Assembly: GCF_024701975.1 (NCBI RefSeq)
Contig: NZ_JANLNM010000003.1
Span: 496,001-560,000 of the forward strand
Direction: 5' to 3'
Origin: Variovorax sp. ZS18.2.2
GTDB lineage: Bacteria; Pseudomonadota; Gammaproteobacteria; Burkholderiales; Burkholderiaceae_C
DNA length: 64,000 nt
Shown here: positions 39,124 to 48,187 of the stretch, piece after piece
Layout of the letters: each line of letters begins with the position of its first letter
Numbering within the stretch: the stretch's first letter is position 1
Translations under genes and position numbers: made by a program
Notes under the pieces: generated by a model
The model's input: only the letters and a program-made list of their open reading frames with translations
The model's database searches: none
Told to the model about the DNA's origin: nothing

Positions 39124-40449
39124 TTAGACGGCCGGGTCGGGCCAGCTCGGATCGCTCGATGCATTCGCGGTGAGCATCAGCACCACATGCGCATCGGCGG
39201 CGATGGCACCGGTCTCGCGCAACTGCCCCAGCGCGGCCAGGCCGCCGGCCGCGCACAGTTCGGCGCTCACGCCGGCAGCCGTAAGAAGCCGCCGCGCAGC
39301 ACGCGCCTCGTCGTCGCTCACCACCACCGCCCCACCGCCGGTGGCGGCCGCTGCCTGCCACTGCAGGTAGGTCACGGTGGCGCCCGCCGTCGAGAACTGT
39401 GCGGTGTGGCCGGGGTAGCTGCCGTTGATCGCGCCGCCCGCGAACACGCGCGCCAGGCGCGGGAACGGCTCCACCAGCCAGAGCCGCGGCAGACGCGGAA
39501 TGCGCCCTGCGGCCAGCAGGTCGCGAAAGCCCGCGTAGATGCCCCAGGCGAGATCGCCGCGCGCGGTGGGAATCACGATGTGGTCCGGCAGGCCGGCGTC
39601 GGCCACGCATTCGGTGGCGATGGTCTTGTAGCCCTCGATGGCCAGCGGTGCGCTGCCGAGTGCAGGCAGGCGGTAGTTGGTCAGCGCGAAATAGCCGGGG
39701 TATTGCGAGCGCTCGCGCACGAAGGCCCAGCGGCCGGCGTTGTCGGCGAACACATAGCGCCGCGCGCCCAGTGCATCGAGCTGCCGCGAATAGGTCGCCG
39801 GCATGCCTTCGTAGGTGGCCACCTCGCAGCGCAGGCCCGCCGCCCAAGCGTAGTGCGCCGCCGACACCGCCGCATTGCCCGACGAAGCGAGCACCAGCGT
39901 GTGGGCGCCGAAGTCCAGCGCCTGCGCCACGCCCACCGCCGTCATGCGGTCCTTGTGGGACCCGGTGGGGTTGCTCGATTCGTCCTTGAGGCCGAGCCGC
40001 GCGACGTCGAAATGCCGGGCCAGCTCCTGCATCTCCAGCATCGGCGTCTGACCCTCGCCGAGGGTGAAGCCCGGCGTGTAGGGCATGGGGATCGCATCGT
40101 GGCCTTCGGCTCGCTCTGTCGCGTCTCCCAGGTCGGGCAGGTAGCTCGCGCGCAATGCGACGTGAAAGCCCGCCTTCTTGCAGGCGGGGCAGCCGTCGTG
40201 CGTCAGCGTGACCGGGTAGAGCGCATCGCAGCGCAGGCACTGCAGGCCCCGCAAACGCGGATTGCGCACCGGCTTGAGCGTTCGGGCCAAGGCGCTGGAC
40301 GCGGGGTGCGAAAGGCTCCCCGGATGATGGGCCGAGGGATCCGCGGGCAAGGCGGCGAACTTGAAGTCCAGAACTGGCGAGGGCGTCACGGGGTGGGCGG
40401 GTTGGAAGTTGTGCGCAAATCTTATGCATTCGGAAATAAAATTACGCAC
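39124..40449 (-). CDS. Threonine-synthase-like PLP enzyme with zinc-ribbon N-terminus
   Basis: A fold-type II enzyme of up to 441 residues. A Cys4 ribbon (CLRCDALYP...CPACKKAGF) precedes the catalytic core with SSNPTGSHKDRMTAVGVAQA (PLP lysine), SSGNAAVSAAHYA and a C-terminal VVLMLTANA. The start is unsettled: GTG 40449 leaves only 43 bp to the divergent LysR gene, while GTG 40389 leaves 103 bp. Co-transcription with a Bug binding protein and control by the divergent LysR protein suggest a catabolic or specialised role, not housekeeping ThrC. Confidence 0.82.
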   Translation of the reverse strand: MRNFISECIRFAHNFQPAHPVTPSPVLDFKFAALPADPSAHHPGSLSHPASSALARTLKPVRNPRLRGLQCLRCDALYPVTLTHDGCPACKKAGFHVALRASYLPDLGDATERAEGHDAIPMPYTPGFTLGEGQTPMLEMQELARHFDVARLGLKDESSNPTGSHKDRMTAVGVAQALDFGAHTLVLASSGNAAVSAAHYAWAAGLRCEVATYEGMPATYSRQLDALGARRYVFADNAGRWAFVRERSQYPGYFALTNYRLPALGSAPLAIEGYKTIATECVADAGLPDHIVIPTARGDLAWGIYAGFRDLLAAGRIPRLPRLWLVEPFPRLARVFAGGAINGSYPGHTAQFSTAGATVTYLQWQAAAATGGGAVVVSDDEARAARRLLTAAGVSAELCAAGGLAALGQLRETGAIAADAHVVLMLTANASSDPSWPDPAV

Positions 40450-40464
40450 CTTCAGATACTCAAT

Positions 40465-40482
40465 CGATAAATAAACTTATCG
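40465..40482. promoter_or_regulatory. LysR-type operator candidate
   Basis: CGATAA and TTATCG flank ATAAAC between the divergent threonine-synthase-like and LysR genes. It is AT-rich within a GC-rich region and fits the T-N11-A style of LysR sites. Confidence 0.55.
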
Positions 40483-40492
40483 GTGGCCATCG

Positions 40493-41413
40493 ATGCGATT
40501 CGCCGAAATCGAGACGTTCCGGGCCCTGATGCGCGGCAGCTCCACCCGCAAGGCGGCCGCCTTGCTGCATGTGACGCAGCCCGCGATCAGCCAGTCTCTC
40601 AAGCGGCTCGAAGCGCAGGCGGGCATGCTGCTGTTCCAGCGCGCGGGCGGGCGGCTGGTGCCCACGCCCGAAGCGCGCGCGCTGTGGATCGAGGTGGAAC
40701 GCGTGTTCATCGGCATGGACGCCATCGAGCACCGCGTGCGGAGCCTCCGCGACTTCGGCCTGACCCAGCTGGAACTCAGTTGCTATCCCGCCTACGGCCT
40801 CGGCTTCATGCCGCGTGCCCTCGCGCGGCTGAAGGCGCACCGCGGCGCGAGCCCCTGGCCGCAGGTGTCGCTGCAGGTGCTGAGCTCCAAGGACGTGCGC
40901 GACCGGGTGGCGATGGGCATCTCCGACTTCGGGCTCATGGCCGACGAACTCTCGCTCGAAGGCATCGACCACTCGACCTTCGCGCGCTTTCCCGGCGTGG
41001 TGGTGATGCCCGAGGGCCATGCGCTCACGCGCTTCAAGATCATCGAGCCGGAACAATTGGCGGAGGCGCCCTTTCTCGCGCTCAACCCCGAAGACCCTTC
41101 GCACCAGCGCCTCGAAGCCGCGCTCGCGCCGTACGGCGTGGCGCTGCGCGTGCTGGTGCAGACCCCGTATGCGGCCAGCGTGTGCGAGATGGCGTTGCGC
41201 GGCCTGGGCGTAGGGCTGGTCAACCCGATCACCGCGCTCGACTACGCGGAGCGCGGGCTGGTGGTGCGCCGGCTGTCGATCGACGTGCACTTCACCTGCA
41301 TCCTGGCCCTGCCGGCGGGCAAGGTGCTCTCGGCGACGGCGCGCGACTTTCTCTCGCTGATGCGCCTGCAGCTGGCCGAGGACGAGAAGCGCATGCAGCG
41401 CTATCTGCGTTAG
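40493..41413 (+). CDS. LysR-family transcriptional regulator
   Basis: A 306-residue protein with an N-terminal winged helix (FRALMRGSSTRKAAALLHVTQPAISQSLKRLEAQAGMLLF) and a periplasmic-binding-like effector domain. It is divergent from the threonine-synthase-like gene and probably activates it and the Bug gene in response to an amino acid or organic acid. The effector is unknown. Confidence 0.92.
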   Translation: MRFAEIETFRALMRGSSTRKAAALLHVTQPAISQSLKRLEAQAGMLLFQRAGGRLVPTPEARALWIEVERVFIGMDAIEHRVRSLRDFGLTQLELSCYPAYGLGFMPRALARLKAHRGASPWPQVSLQVLSSKDVRDRVAMGISDFGLMADELSLEGIDHSTFARFPGVVVMPEGHALTRFKIIEPEQLAEAPFLALNPEDPSHQRLEAALAPYGVALRVLVQTPYAASVCEMALRGLGVGLVNPITALDYAERGLVVRRLSIDVHFTCILALPAGKVLSATARDFLSLMRLQLAEDEKRMQRYLR

Positions 41414-41423
41414 GCAGGTCGAC

Positions 41424-42158
41424 TCACTTCCAGGTGAACTCGTGGTTGAGCCCGACCACGAAGCCGGTCACGCCCCACCCGCCCACCGGCCGGGTACGCG
41501 AGGCACTGATGTCCACGCTGATCAGCGGCGTGAGACTGAAGCGGCCACCGATGCGCGAGGTCCAGGCACCCGAAGCGCGACTGCGCTCGGCGATCACGGA
41601 CACGGCATCGTTGAGCGCCCATTCGGCAGCCAGGCCACCGCGCGGGGTACGCACGCCGGTGCCGAGCGCCCAGTCGGCGCCGAGATTCGCATGGACCTGC
41701 AGGCTGCCGGTCGGCCGCCAGGTCACCGGCACCACGAACTGCCCGCCCATGCGGCCGCCGCGCCGGAGATCGGACACGGTGCCCATCGACACAGCTGCGC
41801 TGAGCGGCGCATCTGCGGCTTGTCCGAGGAAGGTCCACTTGAGCTGCGGCCCGGCGGTGATCGAATGCACGCGCTGTACGTCCTGAACCGAGAGGCGGTC
41901 GATGTTCAGCCCCAACTCGACAGGCCCGACGCGGCACGACGGCCCGATGTGAAAGCCCGTGACCGGCTCGACACCGGTGCGGCCCCACCAGGTCTCGTAC
42001 TGGCACTGGCCGGGATCGAGCGTGCCCGCGTCGTCGACATCGAAATGGCCCGCGGCCTGCGCGCCCGTGCTCGCCAGCGCGCAGGAAGCCATCCACAGCC
42101 AGCTGGGATGCCAGCCGCGGCTCGATCGTCGGATTGTTGTTCTTTGCCTGTTCTTCAT
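41424..42158 (-). CDS. Putative outer-membrane beta-barrel protein
   Basis: A 244-residue protein with an export signal ending near AQAAG (STGAQAA). The mature part shows alternating polar and hydrophobic residues in short strands separated by Gly-rich turns, and ends in aromatic-Thr-Trp-Lys (NHEFTWK), consistent with a small beta barrel. ATG 42158 follows a TTG three codons upstream; the ATG gives the better signal peptide. I do not recognise a specific family. Confidence 0.6.
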   Translation of the reverse strand: MKNRQRTTIRRSSRGWHPSWLWMASCALASTGAQAAGHFDVDDAGTLDPGQCQYETWWGRTGVEPVTGFHIGPSCRVGPVELGLNIDRLSVQDVQRVHSITAGPQLKWTFLGQAADAPLSAAVSMGTVSDLRRGGRMGGQFVVPVTWRPTGSLQVHANLGADWALGTGVRTPRGGLAAEWALNDAVSVIAERSRASGAWTSRIGGRFSLTPLISVDISASRTRPVGGWGVTGFVVGLNHEFTWK

Positions 42159-42228
42159 CGCGCATCCCAAGGCCCTCGGACCATTCTAGGGAGGCGGAAA
42201 GTCGGCGCGGTGACGCGCCGCAGCAGGC

Positions 42229-43251
42229 TCAGATCTCGAACTGGGGCTGCAGCTCGCGGATGCGCTTGATGGCCACGCCGGCCGCGGCGGTGCGCGTCTC
42301 GACGCCCAGCTTCACATACACCCGCTCCAGGTGCTTCTTGGCCGTGGCCGGGCTGCTGCCGAGGATCTCGCCGATGTCCTTGTTCGTCTTGCCCTTGACC
42401 ACCCAGTACAGCACCTCGGCCTCGCGCGCGGTGAGCTTCAGGCTCAGGCTCATCGCCTCGATCACGCCGGTGTCGGACACCTCGCGCATGATGATCATCC
42501 ACTCGTCGCCGTCGTCATCGTGGCCGGTCTGCTGGTGCAGGCGCAGCGTGAGGCTGCTCGCGCCCTGGACGATGGAGAGCGCCGGCGGCTCGATGCCGCG
42601 CTGGCGCGCATCGGGCGTGTGGCGCAGCAGCCATTCGAGCACCGCCGGCGGCGTCTCGGGGGCGCGCGTTTCGCAATACCGGTGCAGCAGGTCGCGCGCG
42701 AGGGCCGTCTGCCAGATCAGCCGGCCCTCGGGCAGGCGCACGGTGATGCTCGCGTAGCCGAAGGCATCGAGCGCGTTGCGCGCCTGGCCGGCCTGCCGCG
42801 CGTCCTGCCGCGCGCGGCGCGCGCCCTGCAGGTGCACGTTCATGCGCGCCAGCACCTCCTTCGGCTTGATGGGCTTGGTCACGTAATCGACGCCGCCCGC
42901 TTCGAGCGCGGCCACGAGGTGCTCGGTTTCGGTGAGGCCGGTCATGAACACGATGGGAATGTGCGCGGTGGCCGCATCGGCCTTGAGCCGGCGCGCGACC
43001 TCGAAGCCGTCGATGCCCGGCATCATCGCGTCGAGCAGCACGATGTCGGGTCGGGCCTGCGCGGCGCGCTGCAGCGCCTGCTCGCCGCTGGTGGCAATGA
43101 GCACGGTGTAGCCCGATTCGTCGAGCGCGTCGTGCAGCACCGCGAGGTTGTCGGGCACGTCGTCCACGATGAGCACGAGGTCGGCGTTGACGCCCTCGTC
43201 GCGCAAGCTTCGTGCGAGGGGTGATGTTTCTGGAGGCGGGGTGGTTGTCAT
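42229..43251 (-). CDS. Response regulator with LuxR-type helix-turn-helix
   Basis: A 340-residue protein. Receiver domain about residues 25-145 with phospho-acceptor D74 (IVLLDAMMPGIDG) and KPIKPKEV. A middle region (about 160-265) resembles a PAS-like sensory module without a clear match. The C-terminal LuxR domain is LTAREAEVLYWVVKGKTNKDI. The ATG overlaps the stop of the NCS1-kinase gene (ATGA), so it is almost certainly its output partner. Confidence 0.88.
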   Translation of the reverse strand: MTTTPPPETSPLARSLRDEGVNADLVLIVDDVPDNLAVLHDALDESGYTVLIATSGEQALQRAAQARPDIVLLDAMMPGIDGFEVARRLKADAATAHIPIVFMTGLTETEHLVAALEAGGVDYVTKPIKPKEVLARMNVHLQGARRARQDARQAGQARNALDAFGYASITVRLPEGRLIWQTALARDLLHRYCETRAPETPPAVLEWLLRHTPDARQRGIEPPALSIVQGASSLTLRLHQQTGHDDDGDEWMIIMREVSDTGVIEAMSLSLKLTAREAEVLYWVVKGKTNKDIGEILGSSPATAKKHLERVYVKLGVETRTAAAGVAIKRIRELQPQFEI

Positions 43252-46200
43252 GGCGCACTCACTGCTTCGGCCAGCGCCCGGCTCATGGCCTCGAACTGGA
43301 ACTGGCGCGCCAGCACGCGCTGCGCCTCGGTCCATGCCATGCACTCGGGCTGTTCGGTGTCGATGTCGTCGAGCTGGTTCATGATGCCGCGGAAGTAGCC
43401 GAGGCTCACCGCTTCGTCGAGTGCGCGCAGGCGCTCGCGCGACGGCGGTTGCATCGTCTTCGGTGCGGCCGGTGCAGGCAACACGGCGGCGGTGTCGGTC
43501 CACTTGAGGCCGAGCCGACGCTCGAGCCAGTCGAGCAACTCGGTGTGGCGCACGGGCTTCACGAAGAAGTCCTCGGGCGCGATGCCCACGTCGTTGTCCA
43601 GGCCCTTGTCGAAGGCGTTGGCCGAGACGATGGCCACGGCCTCATCGGTCAGGCCGAGCTTGCGTGCGCGGCGGATGGTTTCCCAGCCGTCGATGCCGGG
43701 CATCGCGAGGTCCACGAACATCGCATCGGGCCGGTAGCCGGCAGCGATCAGGTCCAGCGCATCGTGGCCGCTGGCGGCCGTGCGGAGCTCGAAGCCCAGC
43801 GGCGCGAGCACATGGTCGAGCAGGTCGCGGTCGGCCTCTTCGTTGTCGACCACCAGGAGGCGCCGGCGCGGGCCTTCGTAGCCACGGCGCGCACGCGCCA
43901 CGGGCGCCGGCCTGTTCGCGCCCACCGCGGTGTCGTGCACTCGCGGCAGGAAGAGCCGCACGCAGAACAGCGACCCCACGCCCGGTGTGCTCTGCACCTT
44001 CATCTCGCCGCCCATCAGGTCGGTCAGCATCTTGGCGATGGTGAGGCCCAGGCCCGCACCCGGTGCCGACGAGGCGGCCGCATTGCCGCGCGCGAAGGGC
44101 TCGAAGATGCGGTCGATGTCCTCGGTCGTCATGCCAGGGCCCGTGTCCTCGATCTCGATGGCCGCGAACTCGCGCGCATACGCAAGCCGCAGCGTGACCT
44201 GCCCCGCCGCCGTGAACTTGATCGCGTTGCCCAGCAGGTTGATGAGGATCTGACCCACCCGCTTCTCGTCGGCGCGCACCACCTCGGGCAGGGCGCCTGC
44301 CGCCTCGAAGCGGAACTGCAGCCCCTTCTCGGCCGCCTGCAACTCGAACATGTCGGCCAGCTCGCGCATGGTGTCGGCAAAGCGCATCGGCCGCGCATGC
44401 AGCGTGAGCTTGCCGGCCTCGATGTGCGCGATGGCCAGCGTGCCTTCGATGAGCGAGAGCAGATGCTCGCCCCCGCGCTTGATGACCGCCACGGCCTGCT
44501 GGCGATGCGGCGGCACCGAGTGGTCTTCGCCCATCAGCTGCGCGTAGCCCAGGATGCTGTTGAGCGGCGTGCGCAGCTCGTGGCTGATGGCGCTGATGTA
44601 GCGGCTCTTGGCCTGGTTGGCCTGGTCGGCGGCGCGCTGGGCCTGCTCAGCCACCGCCCTCGCCTCTTCGGCGGTCTGCTTGGCGGCCTGCAGTGCGCGG
44701 TCGGTCTCGCGGTGCGATTCGATCTCGCGCACCAGTAAATGCGTCTGGCGGTTCGATTCTTCCTGCGCGACCTTGCGGCTCTGGTGCGCAAGCACCAGCC
44801 ACCACGCGACGATGCCCGCGATGACCAAGAGCGCCATGTACGCCTTGAGAAACCCCGAGCGCAGCGCGGACTGCTGCACGCCCGCCCATGCCTCCGACAC
44901 GCCGGCCTGCGACGCGAGCTCGACCGCGCTTTCGGCGAGCGCCCGCAGTTCCTGTTGATAGAGCACGCCGAACACCACGGCCAGCAGCGGCACGATGATC
45001 AACATCAGCAGCAGGAAGTGCCCGAGCCCGGTGTCCAGGTAGCGCCAGCTGCGCCGCGGCAGCAGCCAGCGCAATGCGCCGGACCATTGCGACGACAGGC
45101 TCGCATGCGGCTTGCACAGGTCGCCGCAGCGCGCATCGAGCGTGCAGCACAGCGAGCAGATCGCGCCCTGGTACGCCGGGCAATGCGCCATGTCCGGCGC
45201 TTCGTATTCGCGCTCGCAGATCACGCAGTGCTGCACCTTCAGGCGTTGGTAGCTGCCGCTTTCGTCCGATTCGACCTTCGCCCAGCGCACCGCACGCCCG
45301 CCCGCCGCCGGCGTGAAGGGCACGGCACCGGTCGCATCGGAAGCCCGCGCCAGGTAGTACTTGCCGCCGGTCGCCCACGCCAGCAGCGGCGAGGCGATGA
45401 GTGCGGTGCCCAGTGCAATCAGCGCCGAGAACGCCTGCGCCAGCGGCCCGAACACGCCCAGGTGCGCGGTGATCGACAGCACCGAGGCCAGCGCCATCGC
45501 GCCCACGCCCACCGGGTTGATGTCCCACAGGTGCGCGCGCTTGAACTCGATGCCCGGCGGCGAGAGCCCCAGCGGCTTGTTGATGACCAGATCGGCCACC
45601 ACCGACATCATCCAGGCGATGGCGATATTGGCGAACAGCCCGAGCACATCGCCCAGCGCCTCGAACACATTCATCTCCATCAGCATGAAGGCGATGAGCG
45701 CGTTGAACACCACCCACACCACCCGCCCCGGATGGCTGTGCGCCACGCGCGAGAAGAAGTTGCTCCACGCCAGCGAGCCCGCATAGGCGTTGGTCACGTT
45801 GATCTTGAGCTGCGAGATCACCACGAACAGCGCCGTCGCGGCCACCGCCCAGCCGTAGTTCGGAAACACGTACTCGTAGGCCGCGAGGTACATCTGGTTC
45901 GGATCGACCGCGCGCTCCACCGGCACCATGTGCGTGATGGCCAGGTAGGCCAGCAACGCCCCGCCCAGCATCTTGAGCACGCCCAGCACCACCCAGCCGG
46001 GGCCGCCGGCCAACACGCCCGCCCACCATCGCCCGCGGGTGGTGGCGGTGCGCGCAGGCATGAACCGAAGGTAGTCGGCCTGCTCCCCCATCTGGGTGAT
46101 CAATGCGATGCCGACCGTCAGGGCAGCGCCAAACAGGTGCAGATCGAAACCCTTGGTGCTGGTCTTGACCCCGTTGTAGTGCACGATGCCCGCGAACGCA

Positions 46201-46853
46201 CCAGGATCGCGCACGAGCACGAACACAAAGGGCACCACCAGCATCAGCAGCCAGAGCGGCTGCGTCCAAAGCTGCAGCCGGCTAATGGCCGACACCCCGT
46301 GCGTGACCAGCGGAATGACCACCAGCGCGCACACCAGATAGCCCCAGACCGGCGGGATGCCCAGCGCCAGTTCCAGCGCATAGGCCATCACGGCCGCCTC
46401 GAGCGCGAAGAAGATGAAGGTGAAGCTCGCGTAGATCAGCGAGGTGAGCGTCGAGCCGATGTAGCCGAAGCCAGCGCCTCGGGTAAGCAGGTCCATGTCG
46501 ATGCCGTAGCGCGCCGCATACACGCTGATCGGCAGCCCCGCCAGGAAGATGATGAGCCCGGTGACCAGGATCGCCCAGAAGGCATTGGCAAAGCCGTACT
46601 GCACCAGCAGCGTGGCGCCCACCGCCTCGAGGATCAGGAACGATGCGGCTCCGAAGGCCGTGTTGGCCACCCGCCATTCGGACCACTTGCGAAAGCGCTG
46701 CGGCGTGTAGCGCAGCGCGTAGTCTTCGAGCGTTTCGCTCGCGACCCAGCTGTTGTAGTCGCGCCGGACCTTGACGATGCGCTGCGGGGCGTCGTCGGGA
46801 GTCGTGGTCGTGGCGTCGGAATTCACACCGTTTCGGTGCATCTTTCGTGCCAT
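43248..46853 (-). CDS. NCS1 permease fused to a hybrid histidine kinase and receiver
   Basis: A 1201-residue fusion. About residues 45-480 form an NCS1 (cytosine/purine/allantoin) permease with about twelve helices, including [21 protein letters not shown]. Residues 543-580 hold eight cysteines (CVIC, C, C, CC, C, C) in a probable zinc module. Two more helices lie near 620 and 690, then a coiled coil, HisKA with H758 (SHELRTP), HATPase ([28 protein letters not shown]), and a receiver with D1048 ([11 protein letters not shown]). The last 50 residues are helical. ATG 46853 or 46841 are possible starts. The permease part probably senses or imports a nitrogen compound. Confidence 0.9.
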   Translation of the reverse strand: MARKMHRNGVNSDATTTTPDDAPQRIVKVRRDYNSWVASETLEDYALRYTPQRFRKWSEWRVANTAFGAASFLILEAVGATLLVQYGFANAFWAILVTGLIIFLAGLPISVYAARYGIDMDLLTRGAGFGYIGSTLTSLIYASFTFIFFALEAAVMAYALELALGIPPVWGYLVCALVVIPLVTHGVSAISRLQLWTQPLWLLMLVVPFVFVLVRDPGAFAGIVHYNGVKTSTKGFDLHLFGAALTVGIALITQMGEQADYLRFMPARTATTRGRWWAGVLAGGPGWVVLGVLKMLGGALLAYLAITHMVPVERAVDPNQMYLAAYEYVFPNYGWAVAATALFVVISQLKINVTNAYAGSLAWSNFFSRVAHSHPGRVVWVVFNALIAFMLMEMNVFEALGDVLGLFANIAIAWMMSVVADLVINKPLGLSPPGIEFKRAHLWDINPVGVGAMALASVLSITAHLGVFGPLAQAFSALIALGTALIASPLLAWATGGKYYLARASDATGAVPFTPAAGGRAVRWAKVESDESGSYQRLKVQHCVICEREYEAPDMAHCPAYQGAICSLCCTLDARCGDLCKPHASLSSQWSGALRWLLPRRSWRYLDTGLGHFLLLMLIIVPLLAVVFGVLYQQELRALAESAVELASQAGVSEAWAGVQQSALRSGFLKAYMALLVIAGIVAWWLVLAHQSRKVAQEESNRQTHLLVREIESHRETDRALQAAKQTAEEARAVAEQAQRAADQANQAKSRYISAISHELRTPLNSILGYAQLMGEDHSVPPHRQQAVAVIKRGGEHLLSLIEGTLAIAHIEAGKLTLHARPMRFADTMRELADMFELQAAEKGLQFRFEAAGALPEVVRADEKRVGQILINLLGNAIKFTAAGQVTLRLAYAREFAAIEIEDTGPGMTTEDIDRIFEPFARGNAAASSAPGAGLGLTIAKMLTDLMGGEMKVQSTPGVGSLFCVRLFLPRVHDTAVGANRPAPVARARRGYEGPRRRLLVVDNEEADRDLLDHVLAPLGFELRTAASGHDALDLIAAGYRPDAMFVDLAMPGIDGWETIRRARKLGLTDEAVAIVSANAFDKGLDNDVGIAPEDFFVKPVRHTELLDWLERRLGLKWTDTAAVLPAPAAPKTMQPPSRERLRALDEAVSLGYFRGIMNQLDDIDTEQPECMAWTEAQRVLARQFQFEAMSRALAEAVSAP
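46824..46840. promoter_or_regulatory. NtrC-like binding site at the start of the NCS1-kinase gene
   Basis: CACACC-GTTTC-GGTGCA matches TGCACC-N5-GGTGCA at 10 of 12 conserved positions with correct spacing. Its centre is about 69 bp upstream of the predicted sigma-54 start for ureA and it overlaps the second possible start codon of the kinase gene. Confidence 0.55.
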
Positions 46854-46874
46854 CCGTACGACTTTTGGCGAACA

Positions 46875-46890
46875 GGGCACGACTGTTGCA
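46875..46890 (+). promoter_or_regulatory. ureA: Sigma-54 (-24/-12) promoter for the urease operon
   Basis: GGGCACG-ACTG-TTGCA matches TGGCACG-N4-TTGCW at every conserved position except the first T. GG lies at 46876-46877 and GC at 46888-46889, the required spacing. Predicted start is about 46901, 48 bp before ureA. A weaker sigma-70 alternative (TTGCAA-N15-CATAAT) overlaps it. Confidence 0.7.
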
Positions 46891-46948
46891 AAGAAGAAGG
46901 CTTGCCCATAATGGCCGACTCCTCCCCCAGCCACCCGATGCCGCTCCC

Positions 46949-47251
46949 ATGGAACTGACCCCGCGCGAAAAAGACAAGCTGCTGATCTTCACCGCGGCGT
47001 TGCTGGCCGAACGCCGCAAGGCCCGCGGCCTGAAGCTCAACTACCCCGAAGCCATCGCCCTCATCTCCGCCGCCGTGATGGAAGGCGCCCGCGACGGCAA
47101 GAGCGTCGCAGAACTCATGAGCGAGGGCCGCTCGGTGCTCACCCGCGCCGACGTGATGGACGGCATCGCCGAGATGATTCCGGACATCCAGGTCGAAGCC
47201 ACCTTTCCGGACGGCACCAAGCTGGTCACCGTCCATCAGCCCATCGTCTGA
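46949..47251 (+). CDS. ureA: Urease gamma subunit
   Basis: A 100-residue structural subunit, exactly the family length. It begins [23 protein letters not shown] and includes [21 protein letters not shown] and the C-terminal [11 protein letters not shown]. It is first in the run ureA-ureJ-ureB-ureC-ureE-ureF-ureG. It is divergent from the NCS1-kinase gene. Confidence 0.97.
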   Translation: MELTPREKDKLLIFTAALLAERRKARGLKLNYPEAIALISAAVMEGARDGKSVAELMSEGRSVLTRADVMDGIAEMIPDIQVEATFPDGTKLVTVHQPIV

Positions 47252-47273
47252 CCCGATCCAAAGAAGAACCGTC

Positions 47274-47873
47274 ATGCGCCAAACCACTTCCAAGACCCTC
47301 GCCCTGCTCGCCCTCCTCCTGCCGCTCGCGGCCAGCGCCCACACAGGCGTCGACGGCGGCCTGCACCACGGCTTCACCACCAGCTTCCTGCATCCGCTGA
47401 CCGGGGCCGACCACCTCGCGGCCATGGTGGCGGTCGGCTTCTGGAGCGCACTGGCCGCGCGCCGCGCCTGGCCCGACCTGCTCTGGGCGCCGCTGGCCTT
47501 CGCCGGCATGCTGCTCGTGGGTGCGTTGATGGGCCTCGCCGGCGTTCAACTGCCGGCCGTCGAACCGATGATCGCGGCCTCGCTGCTGGTGCTGGGCTTG
47601 CTGGTGGTCACGCGCATTCACCTGCCAGCGGTTGTCGCCATGGCCGTGGTCGGCGTGTTCGCCATCTTCCACGGCGTGGCCCACGGCCACGAACTCGCGG
47701 GCGAAGAAGGCGCTGCGCTCACTCTGGCCGGCATGGTCAGCGCGACCGTGCTGCTGCACCTCGCGGGCATCGCGTTCGGCTGGGCCTTGCGCCACGCCAA
47801 CGCCTGGCTGCCCCGCGTGGCCGGCGCCGCCGTGGTGGTGCTGGGCGCAACGCTGCTGGCACAGGCCGTCTGA
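47274..47873 (+). CDS. ureJ: HupE/UreJ-family nickel permease-like protein
   Basis: A 199-residue membrane protein with an N-terminal signal-like segment, then [35 protein letters not shown], the HupE/UreJ metal motif (H-x-x-x-G-x-D-H), and a second histidine set [10 protein letters not shown]. About six helices follow. Members are thought to import nickel for urease or hydrogenase. Its position between ureA and ureB is typical of betaproteobacteria. Confidence 0.92.
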   Translation: MRQTTSKTLALLALLLPLAASAHTGVDGGLHHGFTTSFLHPLTGADHLAAMVAVGFWSALAARRAWPDLLWAPLAFAGMLLVGALMGLAGVQLPAVEPMIAASLLVLGLLVVTRIHLPAVVAMAVVGVFAIFHGVAHGHELAGEEGAALTLAGMVSATVLLHLAGIAFGWALRHANAWLPRVAGAAVVVLGATLLAQAV

Positions 47874-47878
47874 TCGCC

Positions 47879-48184
47879 ATGACCCCCGGCGAACTCCTCA
47901 CCGACGACGGCGAGCACACGCTCAACCCCGGCCGCCGCACCCTCACGCTGGTGGTGCAGAACACCGCCGACCGGCCAATCCAGGTCGGCTCGCACTATCA
48001 CTTCGCCGAGACCAATGGCGCCCTCGGCTTCGACCGCGAAGCCGCGCGCGGCATGCGGCTGAACATTGCCTCGGGCGCCGCGGTGCGCTTCGAGCCGGGG
48101 CAACAGCGCACGGTCGAGCTGGTCGATTACTCGGGCGATCGCATCGTCTACGGCTTTCGCGGCCTGGTTCAAGGGAAGCTTTAA
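47879..48184 (+). CDS. ureB: Urease beta subunit
   Basis: A 101-residue structural subunit. It starts [19 protein letters not shown] and contains [21 protein letters not shown] and [17 protein letters not shown], all conserved. It starts 5 bp after ureJ and ends 3 bp before ureC. Confidence 0.97.
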   Translation: MTPGELLTDDGEHTLNPGRRTLTLVVQNTADRPIQVGSHYHFAETNGALGFDREAARGMRLNIASGAAVRFEPGQQRTVELVDYSGDRIVYGFRGLVQGKL

Positions 48185-48187
48185 AAC

